46,754 nucleotides of DNA from Bacteroidales bacterium (GCA_017962175.1 JAGCVU010000194.1:1-46754), one strand, 5' to 3'; numbered from the stretch's first letter, positions 36,167 through 44,162 are shown. The notes: generated by a model from the letters alone, not told the origin. Made by a program: numbers and translations.

Positions 36167-37825
36167 CTATTCAACGAGTATTCCGTCTTTGTATTTGTTG
36201 ATTTTTAGTACTTTGCCCGTTGACGAATCAATATATTTCACTTCCTGAACGTATGAATTTTTGATTGTCATTTCAAAAGTGTCGGGGTCGTCGTCCTCTT
36301 CCTTTTCAAAAGACTGTATATGCTTGCCTGTAAACGGTTTACCATCGAGTGTGTAAAATCTGTCGGGCACATTTTTGTCGTGGTCCACTATTCCGTACAT
36401 ATTTTCGTCGTAATAAAAATGATTCCAAATACCTGATTGAGAACCATTTGTATAGTATCCTTTGGTGGTAATGCGTCCCTCGTTGTCGCGCCATTCAAAA
36501 GTTCCGTGTGGGTTGTCGTTTTTGAAACTTCCCACAATTATCAAATCCCTAAGGCTGTCTTTTTCTTTAACAAAATCTTTAAACGAGTGAACTTTTCTGA
36601 TTTCATAACTACCTTCGAGAAGATCGTTGTTGTAGGTGCAAAAGATTATTGAATCTCCTTGAATTTCACGACTTTCGCCGTGCTTGAAACCGTGTTTATA
36701 ATTGCTGAAATCGGAGGTTTGCCATTTGCCGTCCACTTCAATTTCGGAGTGGGCATAGCCATCAATTTGACCATTTTCATCGAGATTGCCAAAGTATTTT
36801 ACATACAACTTACCATTATTATCATAATGATTTACAGTATATTTGCCACAACGAATACCGTTTTTGATATTGAAAAATATTTCTGCGCCGTCAGATTGTG
36901 TAACAGTTAACGGACCTGAAAACGGTTTGTGGTCGAGGGTGTAGTATTTTGGAGAGGAATCATCGTCGTAATCTTCTATGTAATAGCATTTTTGCGAATA
37001 CAGATAGTATGTCCATTTGCCTGATTTGTCGCCGTTTGTGTAATTGCCATCTTTAACTATTCGCTCTTGACGGTCGAATTCCTGATGTTTGCCGTTTCGG
37101 AGTTTGATGGTTCGTTCGGCTCCCAATTCCATCATCATCAAAAAATTGCTCAACTGAAATGGATATTCCCAAACGTTTGGGTCAAGAAAGAAAACCAAAT
37201 CATCAGAAACCTTACTTAGCGGCGAATCATCTTCATCGATGTAATAAAATGTGTGATTGGCTGTAAAGACATTCTCATAGCGGTTGATGAGCGTATATTC
37301 TGAACGTTTAGAACCATCAGTCAGATAATAAACCTCATTTTGCAAAATGCCGTTTTTGAAAAAATCTTCAACGTTAACCATATTCTTTTGCCAATACCTA
37401 ACTTGCTTGCCGTCCAACACTCCGTTTTTATAATTCAAAAACTGCTTGACGCAACCTGTGGAGTCATATGATGTGTGTTTGCCATCGATTTTTCCGTTTT
37501 TCTTGTACCAAAGTTCGCTGAGTTGACCATTTTCGTAATAGTTTTTCTGTTCGCCTTCCTCAGTAAACTCGGGCAGACCGTTGTTGATTTCCACACGCGA
37601 ATAGTACCCCTCGCCTTGCAAAATGCCGTTGATGTAAAAATCTTTGTACGGTTTCAGCCCTGTGGATTTGTCGTTGGCGTTGTAAAGGCGATAATATGAC
37701 GCCTTCGACGCATCGGAGATAACGTTCCAATCCTCATCGAAATAAACCTTGTCTTTCAGTTGCTGCGCGGTGCAGATATTTGCTAATGCTGCGATTATAA
37801 CCGCTATTAAAATGTGCTTTTTCAT
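36167..37825 (-). CDS. Exported MORN-repeat (YwqK-like) protein
   Basis: A 552-residue protein with a signal peptide (MKKHILIAVIIAALANICTA, then QQL) and many MORN_2-type repeats of the form xGxYxNGxxxGxWxxY: KNYYENGQLSELWYKKNGKI, GNYTNGDKSGKWTYYLYSQK, GSFKNDNPHGTFEWRDNEGR, KGYYTNGSQSGIWNHFYYDE. Two larger units end alike: YYTLDHKPFSG (about residue 292-305) and FYTLDGKPFTG (about 495-505). The protein is often annotated as YwqK antitoxin-like, but it is exported and no toxin partner is seen. It is the first gene after ECF element A and so the probable first gene of the CHAT-caspase-sigma operon. Function unknown; MORN repeats usually bind lipids or proteins. Confidence 0.82.
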   Translation of the reverse strand: MKKHILIAVIIAALANICTAQQLKDKVYFDEDWNVISDASKASYYRLYNANDKSTGLKPYKDFYINGILQGEGYYSRVEINNGLPEFTEEGEQKNYYENGQLSELWYKKNGKIDGKHTSYDSTGCVKQFLNYKNGVLDGKQVRYWQKNMVNVEDFFKNGILQNEVYYLTDGSKRSEYTLINRYENVFTANHTFYYIDEDDSPLSKVSDDLVFFLDPNVWEYPFQLSNFLMMMELGAERTIKLRNGKHQEFDRQERIVKDGNYTNGDKSGKWTYYLYSQKCYYIEDYDDDSSPKYYTLDHKPFSGPLTVTQSDGAEIFFNIKNGIRCGKYTVNHYDNNGKLYVKYFGNLDENGQIDGYAHSEIEVDGKWQTSDFSNYKHGFKHGESREIQGDSIIFCTYNNDLLEGSYEIRKVHSFKDFVKEKDSLRDLIIVGSFKNDNPHGTFEWRDNEGRITTKGYYTNGSQSGIWNHFYYDENMYGIVDHDKNVPDRFYTLDGKPFTGKHIQSFEKEEDDDPDTFEMTIKNSYVQEVKYIDSSTGKVLKINKYKDGILVE

Positions 37826-37872
37826 AGTGCCTAAAATTTAATGGTGATACAATTTGTTTTCTTTTGTACTCA

Positions 37873-37901
37873 TTAGTGTCGAGGAAGGAGGAAAGGTTAC
37901 A
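37873..37901 (-). promoter_or_regulatory. ECF-type promoter, element A (MORN-CHAT-caspase-sigma operon)
   Basis: On the minus strand TGTAACCTTTC (37901-37891), 12 nt, then CACTAA (37878-37873), that is TGTAACC-N16-CACTAA, the layout of ECF promoters with a -35 AAC motif. Identical sequence and spacing recur at 43624-43652 and 44010-44038. Transcription would start near 37866, leaving a leader of about 41 nt. No TAnnTTTG element was found between here and the ATG. Confidence 0.75.
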
Positions 37902-37961
37902 CTTGTTTCAAAAAAAAAATTTCTACTAAGATACGGAATGAAGAAGTACAGATGATAAAAA

Positions 37962-38005
37962 TTGTGTATCAAGATTTTAGACAGTTTGTATCAGATTTTT
38001 GGACA
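37962..38005 (-). repeat. Two tandem 22-bp iterons, block A
   Basis: Two adjacent 22-bp units (37962-37983 and 37984-38005), the second containing TGTATCAGATTTTTGGACA and the first a close variant. All 44 bases are identical to block B (43702-43745). The block ends 60 nt upstream of ECF element A. The unit length equals two helical turns, as expected for sites of a cooperatively bound regulator. Confidence 0.85.
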
Positions 38006-38350
38006 CATTATTATCTCCTTCCGCTGCTCAGGAATGGATGTTGTTAGACAAAGAAAGCGCAAACCGCATATACCTTATATCCACGAATGGAGATTGTGAG
38101 ATGACCTTAGTGTAATGATACAATGATGACTGTTTACGCCTATACGATAGGCGAAACCGTTATGCTATCTCCTACACTAATAAGAAGTTTCTCACATTTC
38201 CATTGGTAAGAAAAGCATAACGCTCTCGTAAAATATCTTATGTCGGAGGCCGGGTATGAAGAGCCGACAGTCCATTGCAAATACTCAGATTTAAATTATA
38301 TAATGATAGGATTTTGAGAAAAAAAGCATCAATTGTCTTGAAATATTTAT
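38006..38350. other. Gene-poor stretch with a large imperfect palindrome
   Basis: Between block A and the toxin-antitoxin promoter no convincing gene is seen. At 38086-38204 lies an imperfect palindrome: outer arms 38086-38101 and 38190-38204 (one bulge, one mismatch), a perfect 8-bp pair TTAGTGTA/TACACTAA (38107-38114, 38173-38180), and a central hairpin CGCCTAT-ACG-ATAGGCG (38137-38153) extended by GTTT/AAAC. Further right TGTCGG/CCGACA (38241-38246, 38264-38269) could form another stem. One plus-strand frame is open from 38123 to 38317 except for a TAA at 38207, so a decayed small gene is possible. A folded RNA, a mobile-element remnant or a decayed gene are all open. Confidence 0.5.
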
Positions 38351-38358
38351 TATATTTG
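38351..38358 (+). promoter_or_regulatory. -7 promoter element of the toxin-antitoxin pair
   Basis: TATATTTG matches TAnnTTTG and lies 27 nt before the antitoxin ATG at 38386. This supports that ATG over the TTG at 38275. Confidence 0.65.
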
Positions 38359-38385
38359 CAACATAATAACAAAACGGCAGCAATT

Positions 38386-38634
38386 ATGATAGCACAGGCA
38401 AGTTTAGACGCTCAGATATTCAGGTATATGGCTAAAATAGCCGACAATACCGACCTGAAAACGCAGTTGGTTAAATTTCTCAAACAACTCACCGCCAAGA
38501 AACCCGACCCTACCGAGATGACCAAGGAGGAGTTTTTTGAGAAATTGGAACGCTCGCGCCAACAGATAAAACGCGGTGAGGGCATTGTTATTAATAACGA
38601 ACAAGAACTAGAACAGTTCTTCAACACGTTATAG
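38386..38634 (+). CDS. Antitoxin of a YoeB-type module
   Basis: An 82-residue acidic/basic mixed protein, probably the antitoxin for the toxin that starts two bases after its stop. It begins MIAQASLDAQIFRYMAKIAD and its C-terminal half is charged (TEMTKEEFFEKLERSRQQIK), ending NNEQELEQFFNTL, which is a usual toxin-binding tail. The N-terminal part is probably DNA-binding and would autorepress the pair. No clear Phd or RelB family assignment can be made from reading alone. The TTG at 38275 lies upstream of the predicted promoter and is rejected as start. Confidence 0.8.
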   Translation: MIAQASLDAQIFRYMAKIADNTDLKTQLVKFLKQLTAKKPDPTEMTKEEFFEKLERSRQQIKRGEGIVINNEQELEQFFNTL

Positions 38635-38636
38635 GT

Positions 38637-38909
38637 ATGTATAGACTAATTGTTTCACCCAATGCCAAGAAAGACTTGGAAAAACTCAAAAGAGACGAGC
38701 CAAAAGCGGCGAAGAAGGCATTAGAATTGCTCAAAGAAATTATACAAACACCTTATTCAGGTATAGGTAAGCCACATCCTCTTGTGGGTGATAAAACCGG
38801 CAAATGGAGCCGCAGGATTACTCAAAAACATCGCCTCGTATACGAGATTATCAACAACGAGGTCGTTGTGCTTGTGATTTCGGCTTACGGGCATTATGAT
38901 GATAAGTAG
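38637..38909 (+). CDS. Txe/YoeB-family mRNA interferase toxin
   Basis: A 90-residue RelE-superfamily ribosome-dependent endoribonuclease. The match to YoeB is clear: RLIVSPNAKKDLEKLKRDEP, TPYSGIGKPHPL, GKWSRRITQKHRLVYEI and AYGHYDDK. The arginines of WSRRI and the C-terminal His-Tyr are conserved. At the position of the catalytic general base Glu46 of E. coli YoeB (GKPEPL) this protein has His47 (GKPHPL). That may be a family variant or may change activity. It is separated from its antitoxin by two bases. Confidence 0.92.
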   Translation: MYRLIVSPNAKKDLEKLKRDEPKAAKKALELLKEIIQTPYSGIGKPHPLVGDKTGKWSRRITQKHRLVYEIINNEVVVLVISAYGHYDDK

Positions 38910-39035
38910 CACGGTATATATTTTGGGCAAGGCAGTATTAAGGAAAATCGCGGATTGGGGTGGTATTATTTATATAAGGTGTGAAAATATTTTCGATAAC
39001 CATTTTTGCCAAAACCACACTAAAAACACCAACTT

Positions 39036-39065
39036 TGGCAGATTTGAAGGGGGGTAAATCTGCCA
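39036..39065. terminator. Perfect 10-bp inverted repeat between convergent genes
   Basis: TGGCAGATTT and AAATCTGCCA flank a 10-nt loop rich in G. It lies between the toxin stop (38909, plus) and the giant BspA stop (39093, minus), where a shared terminator is expected. No long T run follows on either strand, so terminator function is uncertain. Confidence 0.4.
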
Positions 39066-39092
39066 TAGTCGCCTTTTCCCACATTCCACACT

Positions 39093-42000
39093 TTACTCCT
39101 TCCGTGTAAAATACCCCGGCTTGTCGGCTCCACCGTCGATGCGGAGGTAGGTTTTGTCGGAAACGTTGTTCTCGTTCCATTTGGTGCCTTTGCCTCCGAC
39201 AAGGTTATGGCAGCCTTCAAAGATATCATTATTCTCATCTACGGGGATGTTATTCCAATTGTCAGACACATATATTGTTTCCAAAGAATTACAGTTTGAA
39301 AACATATAATCAATGTGGTTGGGTGATTCGTCAACTGTAAAAGAACTCAAATCGATGGTTTTAAGACTTTGGCATCCATAAAACAGTCCCGCCATATTTT
39401 GACAAAATGGGTACACACCTTTGCGATTTTTAATAGGTACAAACAATTGAAGATTAGTAAGTTTTGTACAACCAAAAAACATTTTTACTATGGAGCAATT
39501 ACAAATTTTGAAATTGCTCAAATCTAAAACAGTCAGGTTGGAGCACCCTTCAAACAAGCCTGAAAGGTTTCGTAGTGGCGTATAATCTTCGTATGACGAA
39601 AAATCAAAGTTACCGAATTTGATATCGGTGAGATTTTTACACCCTTTGCACAAATATGCGATGCTTAGGGTTTTTGATGTATTGAAACTGCTTAAATCCA
39701 ATGATTTAATACTTTCACAGCCTGTAAACATATATCCCATTCGGGTAACGTTTCTTGTGTCAAAACTTAATAAATCAACACCTTGCAAACTTTTGCATTC
39801 GTAAAACATTTCGTTCATTTCTGTTACTTTTGCGGTATTAAACCCTGTTAAATCAACGTGTTGCAGTTGGAAACAATTTGCAAACATTCCCGCCATACTT
39901 GCAACATCTTCTGTGTTGAGATTTTCTTTCATTCCTTCTATTTTGGTTAGGTTGAAACAGCCTGCAAACCATTGAAGACAGGTAATGGGTTTAAATTTGG
40001 CAAATGATTTATCAAATACCACTTTTGTGATAAGCGGTGCGTTTTCTAACCAATCGGGAGGTGTCGCCACATTCATTGGATATGATTTAATAGGTGCTTT
40101 GCCATAGCAAAACTTTAATGTGCCGTGATTAAAAACTGCATATGCTGTTTCATAAGTTGTTTCATCTCCTTTTTGCGAAAGATAACCTGGTGATGATTCA
40201 CCACCATCAATAATTGCATAATCTTTACTCATATTTGTTGGGTTATAAATTGTTCCTTTCCCACCTACCAATGAGTTGCATCCCGAAAAAATATTATTTA
40301 TGCCATTGTCTTCGATTGAATACCAATTAGGTTTGATGGAATCCGTTTTCCAACCCTCGGAAACATAAATTGTTTTTAGATTTGGACAAAGCATAAACAT
40401 CTCGCCCATATCGTAAACATTTGCAGTATTGAAGTTGGTTAAATCAAGTTCGGTAAGACTGCTACATCCCCTAAACATTGCGTGCATATTGATAATACTG
40501 TCGGTTTTGAAACTGCTTAAATCAATACTTTTTAGATTAGTGCAATAATCAAACATTGCGTAAAATGATAAAACATTTTCAACATTAATATTCTTCAAAT
40601 CAAGATGTTCACAACCAATTCCACTGAACATCCTCCCCATATTTTTGACCTTTTTTGTATCAAAATTAGACAAATCGATGCTCTGTAATGAATAGCAATT
40701 GTTAAATAATCCACTCATATTGATTACATTCGACGTATTAAAACTACTTAAATTGATATTTTTCAACCTTTTACAATTGCTAAACATTTCGCTCATATCT
40801 GTAACATTGGAAGTGTTAAATTGCTTATTTATTGATTCCAAAGAGACACAGTCTAAAAACATCTTACTCATATCTGAAACGTTGGAAGTATTGAAACTTG
40901 TTAAATCCAAGTTTTTTAATTTGCTGCAACCTTTAAACATCTCACTCATATTGGTTACATTTTCGGTTTGAAATCCCGTAAAATCTATATTTTCTATATT
41001 TCTACACCATTCAAACATTGCACTCATATTTGTTACATTTTTCACATCCAAATGCGATAAATCTAATATTTTCAATTGCTCACAATCACAAAACATTTCT
41101 CGCATATCAGTTACATTTTCGGTTTTAAATCCTGACAAATCAATTTTTTCTAATTTTTCGCATCTCTGAAACATTTCGCTCATATCAGTAACATTTTCAG
41201 TATTAAACCCGGATAAATCAATTGTTTCCAAATTCCAAAAACCTTTAAACATTTGGCTCATATCTGTTATGCTGTCGGTGTTGAGATATTTTTCCATATC
41301 AACAATCCTTACGACATTATTGCCATTGGAATACCGATAGTTAGCCTTTGAATGTTTTGTAAACAACTCATCGGTATTCTTTGGATAGTATTCCTTAAAC
41401 GACTTGTCAAACACAATTTCTTTAACATCAGGAAAAAAGATGTTGGTTTCAAAATCTTTGCAAACACCATAAAAGTATGTCAAAACACTATCTTTTAGAA
41501 TATAATATGGTCTTTTTGTCGTATCTTCAAACGAATAATAGAACGGCTTATCGCATTTTCGAGTTAGCAATCCGGGGTTTTCTGCACCTTCATCTATATG
41601 CGCGTATTCAGATTCGCCATACCTACCTAGCCTTGTAGAGCCTTTTCCACCATATAGTTTATCACAGTAGGCAAACATAGAAATATTGCTCTGAACTGAT
41701 TTCATTGTCCATTGTTCACTCACATAGATTGTTTTTAAATTAGCACACTTCCAAAACATAAAGTTCGTATATTTTACTTTGGTAGTGTTGAACATACTCA
41801 AATCAAGGGTATCAATACTGCTACAACCCATAAACATTTCACACATATCATATACATTAGATGTATTAAAGGTATGCAAATCAAGTGTTTTCAACATTTT
41901 ACATCTGGAAAACATAGCACCCATATATTTGGTTTTCTGAGTATTAAAGCCACTCAAATCAATTGATTCTAATTTTTCACACCCGCTGAACATATAATCC

Positions 42001-43589
42001 ATATAGACAACATTTTGAGTGTTGAGATACTCTTTCATACCACGTATATCTTTAAGGTTTTTCAATCCGGCGAACCAATTGGCGCAAGATGTAGGGTAAA
42101 AGTTTTTGAACGACTTGTCGAAAACGACGTGGGCAATTTTGGATTCATCGCCCAAATATTCGCCGACAAAATATGCGCTGTCTGTTTGCAGTTTTGGCAC
42201 GCCGTAATACAGTGTCAAAGTGGAATCTAAAATAATACCGTAGGCTTTTGGAAGATAAGTATTTGTGTCTATCTTTGTAAAAAAACCGGGACATTGTTTT
42301 CCATCATCAATGCGGGCGTATTTAGCGTCTGCAACTTTTGCGTCGGTATTACCCAACCGTGTTCCTTTTTCACCGCAAATCATTTTACAATATCCAAACA
42401 TATATTCTGATTCTGTTACCGACTTGGTACTCCAACCAACACCAACATAAATAGTACGTAGACTGCTGCTAACATAAAACATTTGACTCATATTTTCAAC
42501 GTTTGCAGTATTGAAGCCGCTTAAATCAAGTGTTTTTAAATGGGCGCAACTTGCGAACATTTTCATCATATTGACGCATTTTTCTGTGTTCAAATTTTCT
42601 TTCATACCTCTGATTGCCAAAAGATTATAAAAATCATAAAACCAACCGGCACAAGATAGTGGTGTGCATTTTCTGAAAGATTCGTCAAAAACAACGTAAG
42701 CGACCTTGCGTTCGATTTCTCCAAAATTGCCCAAATAGTAGATTTCGCCGTTATTAGGTTTGGGAACATCGTAATACAGAATGAGTGTGGAATCCTTAAA
42801 AACGGCAAAGGCTTTTTCGATTGATTTTTTGTATTCAATACTTGTAAGATAGCCCGGATTTGTTTTGCCGCCGTCTATCCTTGCGTAAGTTGCGTCGTCA
42901 TCATTATAACGATGTTCTGTCCCTTTGCCGCCGCAAATGCTCCAACAATCAAACATATCATCAGATTGCTTAACGTTGGCAGTAGTCCATTTATCACTAA
43001 CATAAATAGTAGTTATGTTTGTATTCTTGAACATTCCCTCCATTTTTTCAACATTTTTAGTATCAAAACTGCTCAAATCAAGCGTTTGGAGGGTACATCC
43101 ATAAGAATAACTATCGTTGGCAAACATATAACTCATATCAACGACCTTTTCTGTATTGAAATAACCCAAATCGATGGATTTCAATCTATTACAGCCATAA
43201 AACATTCGGCTCATACTGATTACATTTGAAGTATTAAACGTACTAAGATTAAGAGTTTTAAGTTTCGCACATCCGCAAAACATTCCGCTCATATCAGTGA
43301 CGTGTTCTGTGTTTAAATTTTCGAGACCGACAATGTCTTCTAATTGTCCGCATCCGGCAAACCAATCTCGACAACTAATGGGAGTAAACTCTTTGACAGA
43401 TGAATCTATCACTATTCGTTTAATCTCGTCATAAATAGTTTCTTTATCCACACAGGCGAGAGTGTCGGGATTAATACCGTAAAATACTGTTAGAGTGGAA
43501 TCTTTGAGAATAGAATATAAACACATTCGTTTCTGCGCCGAAACATTTATCGAAACCATCAGCGCCAATATCAATGCAATCTTTTTCAT
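39093..43589 (-). CDS. Giant five-module BspA-like DUF285 protein
   Basis: A 1498-residue exported protein with a signal peptide (MKKIALILALMVSINVSAQ). It is built from five modules, about 20-250, 255-440, 445-680, 690-1137 and 1140-1498. Each opens with a strand like DSTLTLYYG, contains a CxxWFAGxxxL stretch and several DUF285 repeats (LDLSxFNTxNVxxMxxMFxGC), and closes with YARIDGGxxxPGYLT. Module 4 has the most repeats. The protein stops right after the last module: no T9SS sorting domain, LPXTG or membrane anchor is seen, unlike the BspA-like protein at 17220-19865. It is probably adhesive or a surface or secreted structure. It lies downstream of ECF promoter B and 22-bp iterons. Confidence 0.88.
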   Translation of the reverse strand: MKKIALILALMVSINVSAQKRMCLYSILKDSTLTVFYGINPDTLACVDKETIYDEIKRIVIDSSVKEFTPISCRDWFAGCGQLEDIVGLENLNTEHVTDMSGMFCGCAKLKTLNLSTFNTSNVISMSRMFYGCNRLKSIDLGYFNTEKVVDMSYMFANDSYSYGCTLQTLDLSSFDTKNVEKMEGMFKNTNITTIYVSDKWTTANVKQSDDMFDCWSICGGKGTEHRYNDDDATYARIDGGKTNPGYLTSIEYKKSIEKAFAVFKDSTLILYYDVPKPNNGEIYYLGNFGEIERKVAYVVFDESFRKCTPLSCAGWFYDFYNLLAIRGMKENLNTEKCVNMMKMFASCAHLKTLDLSGFNTANVENMSQMFYVSSSLRTIYVGVGWSTKSVTESEYMFGYCKMICGEKGTRLGNTDAKVADAKYARIDDGKQCPGFFTKIDTNTYLPKAYGIILDSTLTLYYGVPKLQTDSAYFVGEYLGDESKIAHVVFDKSFKNFYPTSCANWFAGLKNLKDIRGMKEYLNTQNVVYMDYMFSGCEKLESIDLSGFNTQKTKYMGAMFSRCKMLKTLDLHTFNTSNVYDMCEMFMGCSSIDTLDLSMFNTTKVKYTNFMFWKCANLKTIYVSEQWTMKSVQSNISMFAYCDKLYGGKGSTRLGRYGESEYAHIDEGAENPGLLTRKCDKPFYYSFEDTTKRPYYILKDSVLTYFYGVCKDFETNIFFPDVKEIVFDKSFKEYYPKNTDELFTKHSKANYRYSNGNNVVRIVDMEKYLNTDSITDMSQMFKGFWNLETIDLSGFNTENVTDMSEMFQRCEKLEKIDLSGFKTENVTDMREMFCDCEQLKILDLSHLDVKNVTNMSAMFEWCRNIENIDFTGFQTENVTNMSEMFKGCSKLKNLDLTSFNTSNVSDMSKMFLDCVSLESINKQFNTSNVTDMSEMFSNCKRLKNINLSSFNTSNVINMSGLFNNCYSLQSIDLSNFDTKKVKNMGRMFSGIGCEHLDLKNINVENVLSFYAMFDYCTNLKSIDLSSFKTDSIINMHAMFRGCSSLTELDLTNFNTANVYDMGEMFMLCPNLKTIYVSEGWKTDSIKPNWYSIEDNGINNIFSGCNSLVGGKGTIYNPTNMSKDYAIIDGGESSPGYLSQKGDETTYETAYAVFNHGTLKFCYGKAPIKSYPMNVATPPDWLENAPLITKVVFDKSFAKFKPITCLQWFAGCFNLTKIEGMKENLNTEDVASMAGMFANCFQLQHVDLTGFNTAKVTEMNEMFYECKSLQGVDLLSFDTRNVTRMGYMFTGCESIKSLDLSSFNTSKTLSIAYLCKGCKNLTDIKFGNFDFSSYEDYTPLRNLSGLFEGCSNLTVLDLSNFKICNCSIVKMFFGCTKLTNLQLFVPIKNRKGVYPFCQNMAGLFYGCQSLKTIDLSSFTVDESPNHIDYMFSNCNSLETIYVSDNWNNIPVDENNDIFEGCHNLVGGKGTKWNENNVSDKTYLRIDGGADKPGYFTRKE

Positions 43590-43623
43590 AGCCTTTCAGT
43601 TTAATCGTTCAACATTTTTACCC

Positions 43624-43652
43624 TTAGTGTCGAAGATGTGTGAAAGGTTACA
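43624..43652 (-). promoter_or_regulatory. ECF-type promoter, element B (giant BspA)
   Basis: TGTAACCTTTC, 12 nt, CACTAA on the minus strand, the same as elements A and C. The -10 box is followed by GGG, as in C. The leader before the ATG at 43589 would be about 28 nt. No TAnnTTTG element was found for this gene. Confidence 0.75.
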
Positions 43653-43701
43653 GGGGGATGTGCATTTTTTTTACGAAATCCGCAAATTTCGGGTTGTGTT
43701 T

Positions 43702-43745
43702 TTGTGTATCAAGATTTTAGACAGTTTGTATCAGATTTTTGGACA
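43702..43745 (-). repeat. Two tandem 22-bp iterons, block B
   Basis: All 44 bases are identical to block A at 37962-38005, 5.7 kb away. It ends 49 nt from ECF element B and begins 17 nt after the stop of the HTH gene. The flanking sequence is unrelated to that of block A, so the identity is not from a recent long duplication. Confidence 0.88.
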
Positions 43746-43761
43746 GCGAACCGCCCCCATC

Positions 43762-43998
43762 CTACTCCCCCGTTGTATCTGCCAAGGGAGAGATGTCGCG
43801 CAAAAAGTTACGGTGCAGCACACGCGAAATCTTTATCAACATTTCAACATCAATGTTTTTGCGCTGAAAAATGTTGTAAACATTTGTGCGGTTGCAGTTT
43901 AACTGTTGCGCCAACCATTCGGCGCGGCGGCCTTGCTGTATAAATTCCTCTTTTATGAGGTTTCCGATGTGAATCTCCATTTCAAATGTATTTGTCAT
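43762..43998 (-). CDS. Small HTH (XRE-like) regulator
   Basis: A 78-residue protein with a helix-turn-helix pattern typical of lambda-repressor-like regulators: AEWLAQQLNCNRTNVYNIFQ is the turn and recognition helix, followed by MLIKISRVLHRNFLRDISPL. Only the DNA-binding domain is present, so it may act with a partner or be a simple repressor. The ATG at 43998 would leave only about five bases of leader from ECF element C; an internal ATG at 43980 (MEIHIGNLIKEEF) would leave about 23 and is an alternative. A TACCTTTG at 44068-44061 could be a second promoter. It is a candidate to bind the 22-bp iterons, but nothing in the sequence proves that. Confidence 0.8.
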   Translation of the reverse strand: MTNTFEMEIHIGNLIKEEFIQQGRRAEWLAQQLNCNRTNVYNIFQRKNIDVEMLIKISRVLHRNFLRDISPLADTTGE

Positions 43999-44009
43999 AA
44001 TTTCTACCC

Positions 44010-44038
44010 TTAGTGATTCTACTTGCAGAAAGGTTACA
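44010..44038 (-). promoter_or_regulatory. ECF-type promoter, element C (HTH gene)
   Basis: TGTAACCTTTC, 12 nt, CACTAA on the minus strand, identical spacing to A and B although the 12-nt spacer is unrelated. It lies just upstream of the HTH gene. Housekeeping-like motifs overlap the region: TACCTTTG (minus, 44068-44061) and TATTTTTG (plus, 44053-44060). Confidence 0.7.
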
Positions 44039-44096
44039 ACTTTTCTAAAATTTATTTTTGCAAAGGTAGAAAACGACTTTTTTGGAGCGTTACATT

Positions 44097-44162
44097 TGTG
44101 TATCAGATATTTTATACAGATAGTTGCAGATTTGTGGACATTTTGTATAACGGATTTGTACA
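44097..44162 (-). repeat. Three tandem 22-bp iterons, block C
   Basis: Three degenerate units (44097-44118, 44119-44140, 44141-44162) in exact 22-bp register, each ending in ACA and resembling TGTATCAGATTTTTGGACA. The block begins 58 nt from ECF element C and lies 46 nt upstream of the divergent -7 element of the AAA-nuclease operon, so it may affect both directions. Confidence 0.75.

Noticed and set aside
38153..38180. GAAACC-N16-CACTAA on the plus strand, resembling the ECF promoter
   Set aside because: It lacks the full TGTAACCTTTC box, lies inside the imperfect palindrome (its CACTAA is one arm), and no iterons or gene start follow at the usual distance.
38240..38317. 25-codon ORF starting ATG TCG GAG
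   Set aside because: Too short, no recognisable product, no promoter at the right distance. The frame continues upstream past a single stop, so a decayed gene fits as well.
37962..44162. Possible CRISPR-like repeats (22-bp direct repeats)
   Set aside because: Units are directly adjacent with no spacers, occur in two or three copies beside promoters, and no cas genes are present.
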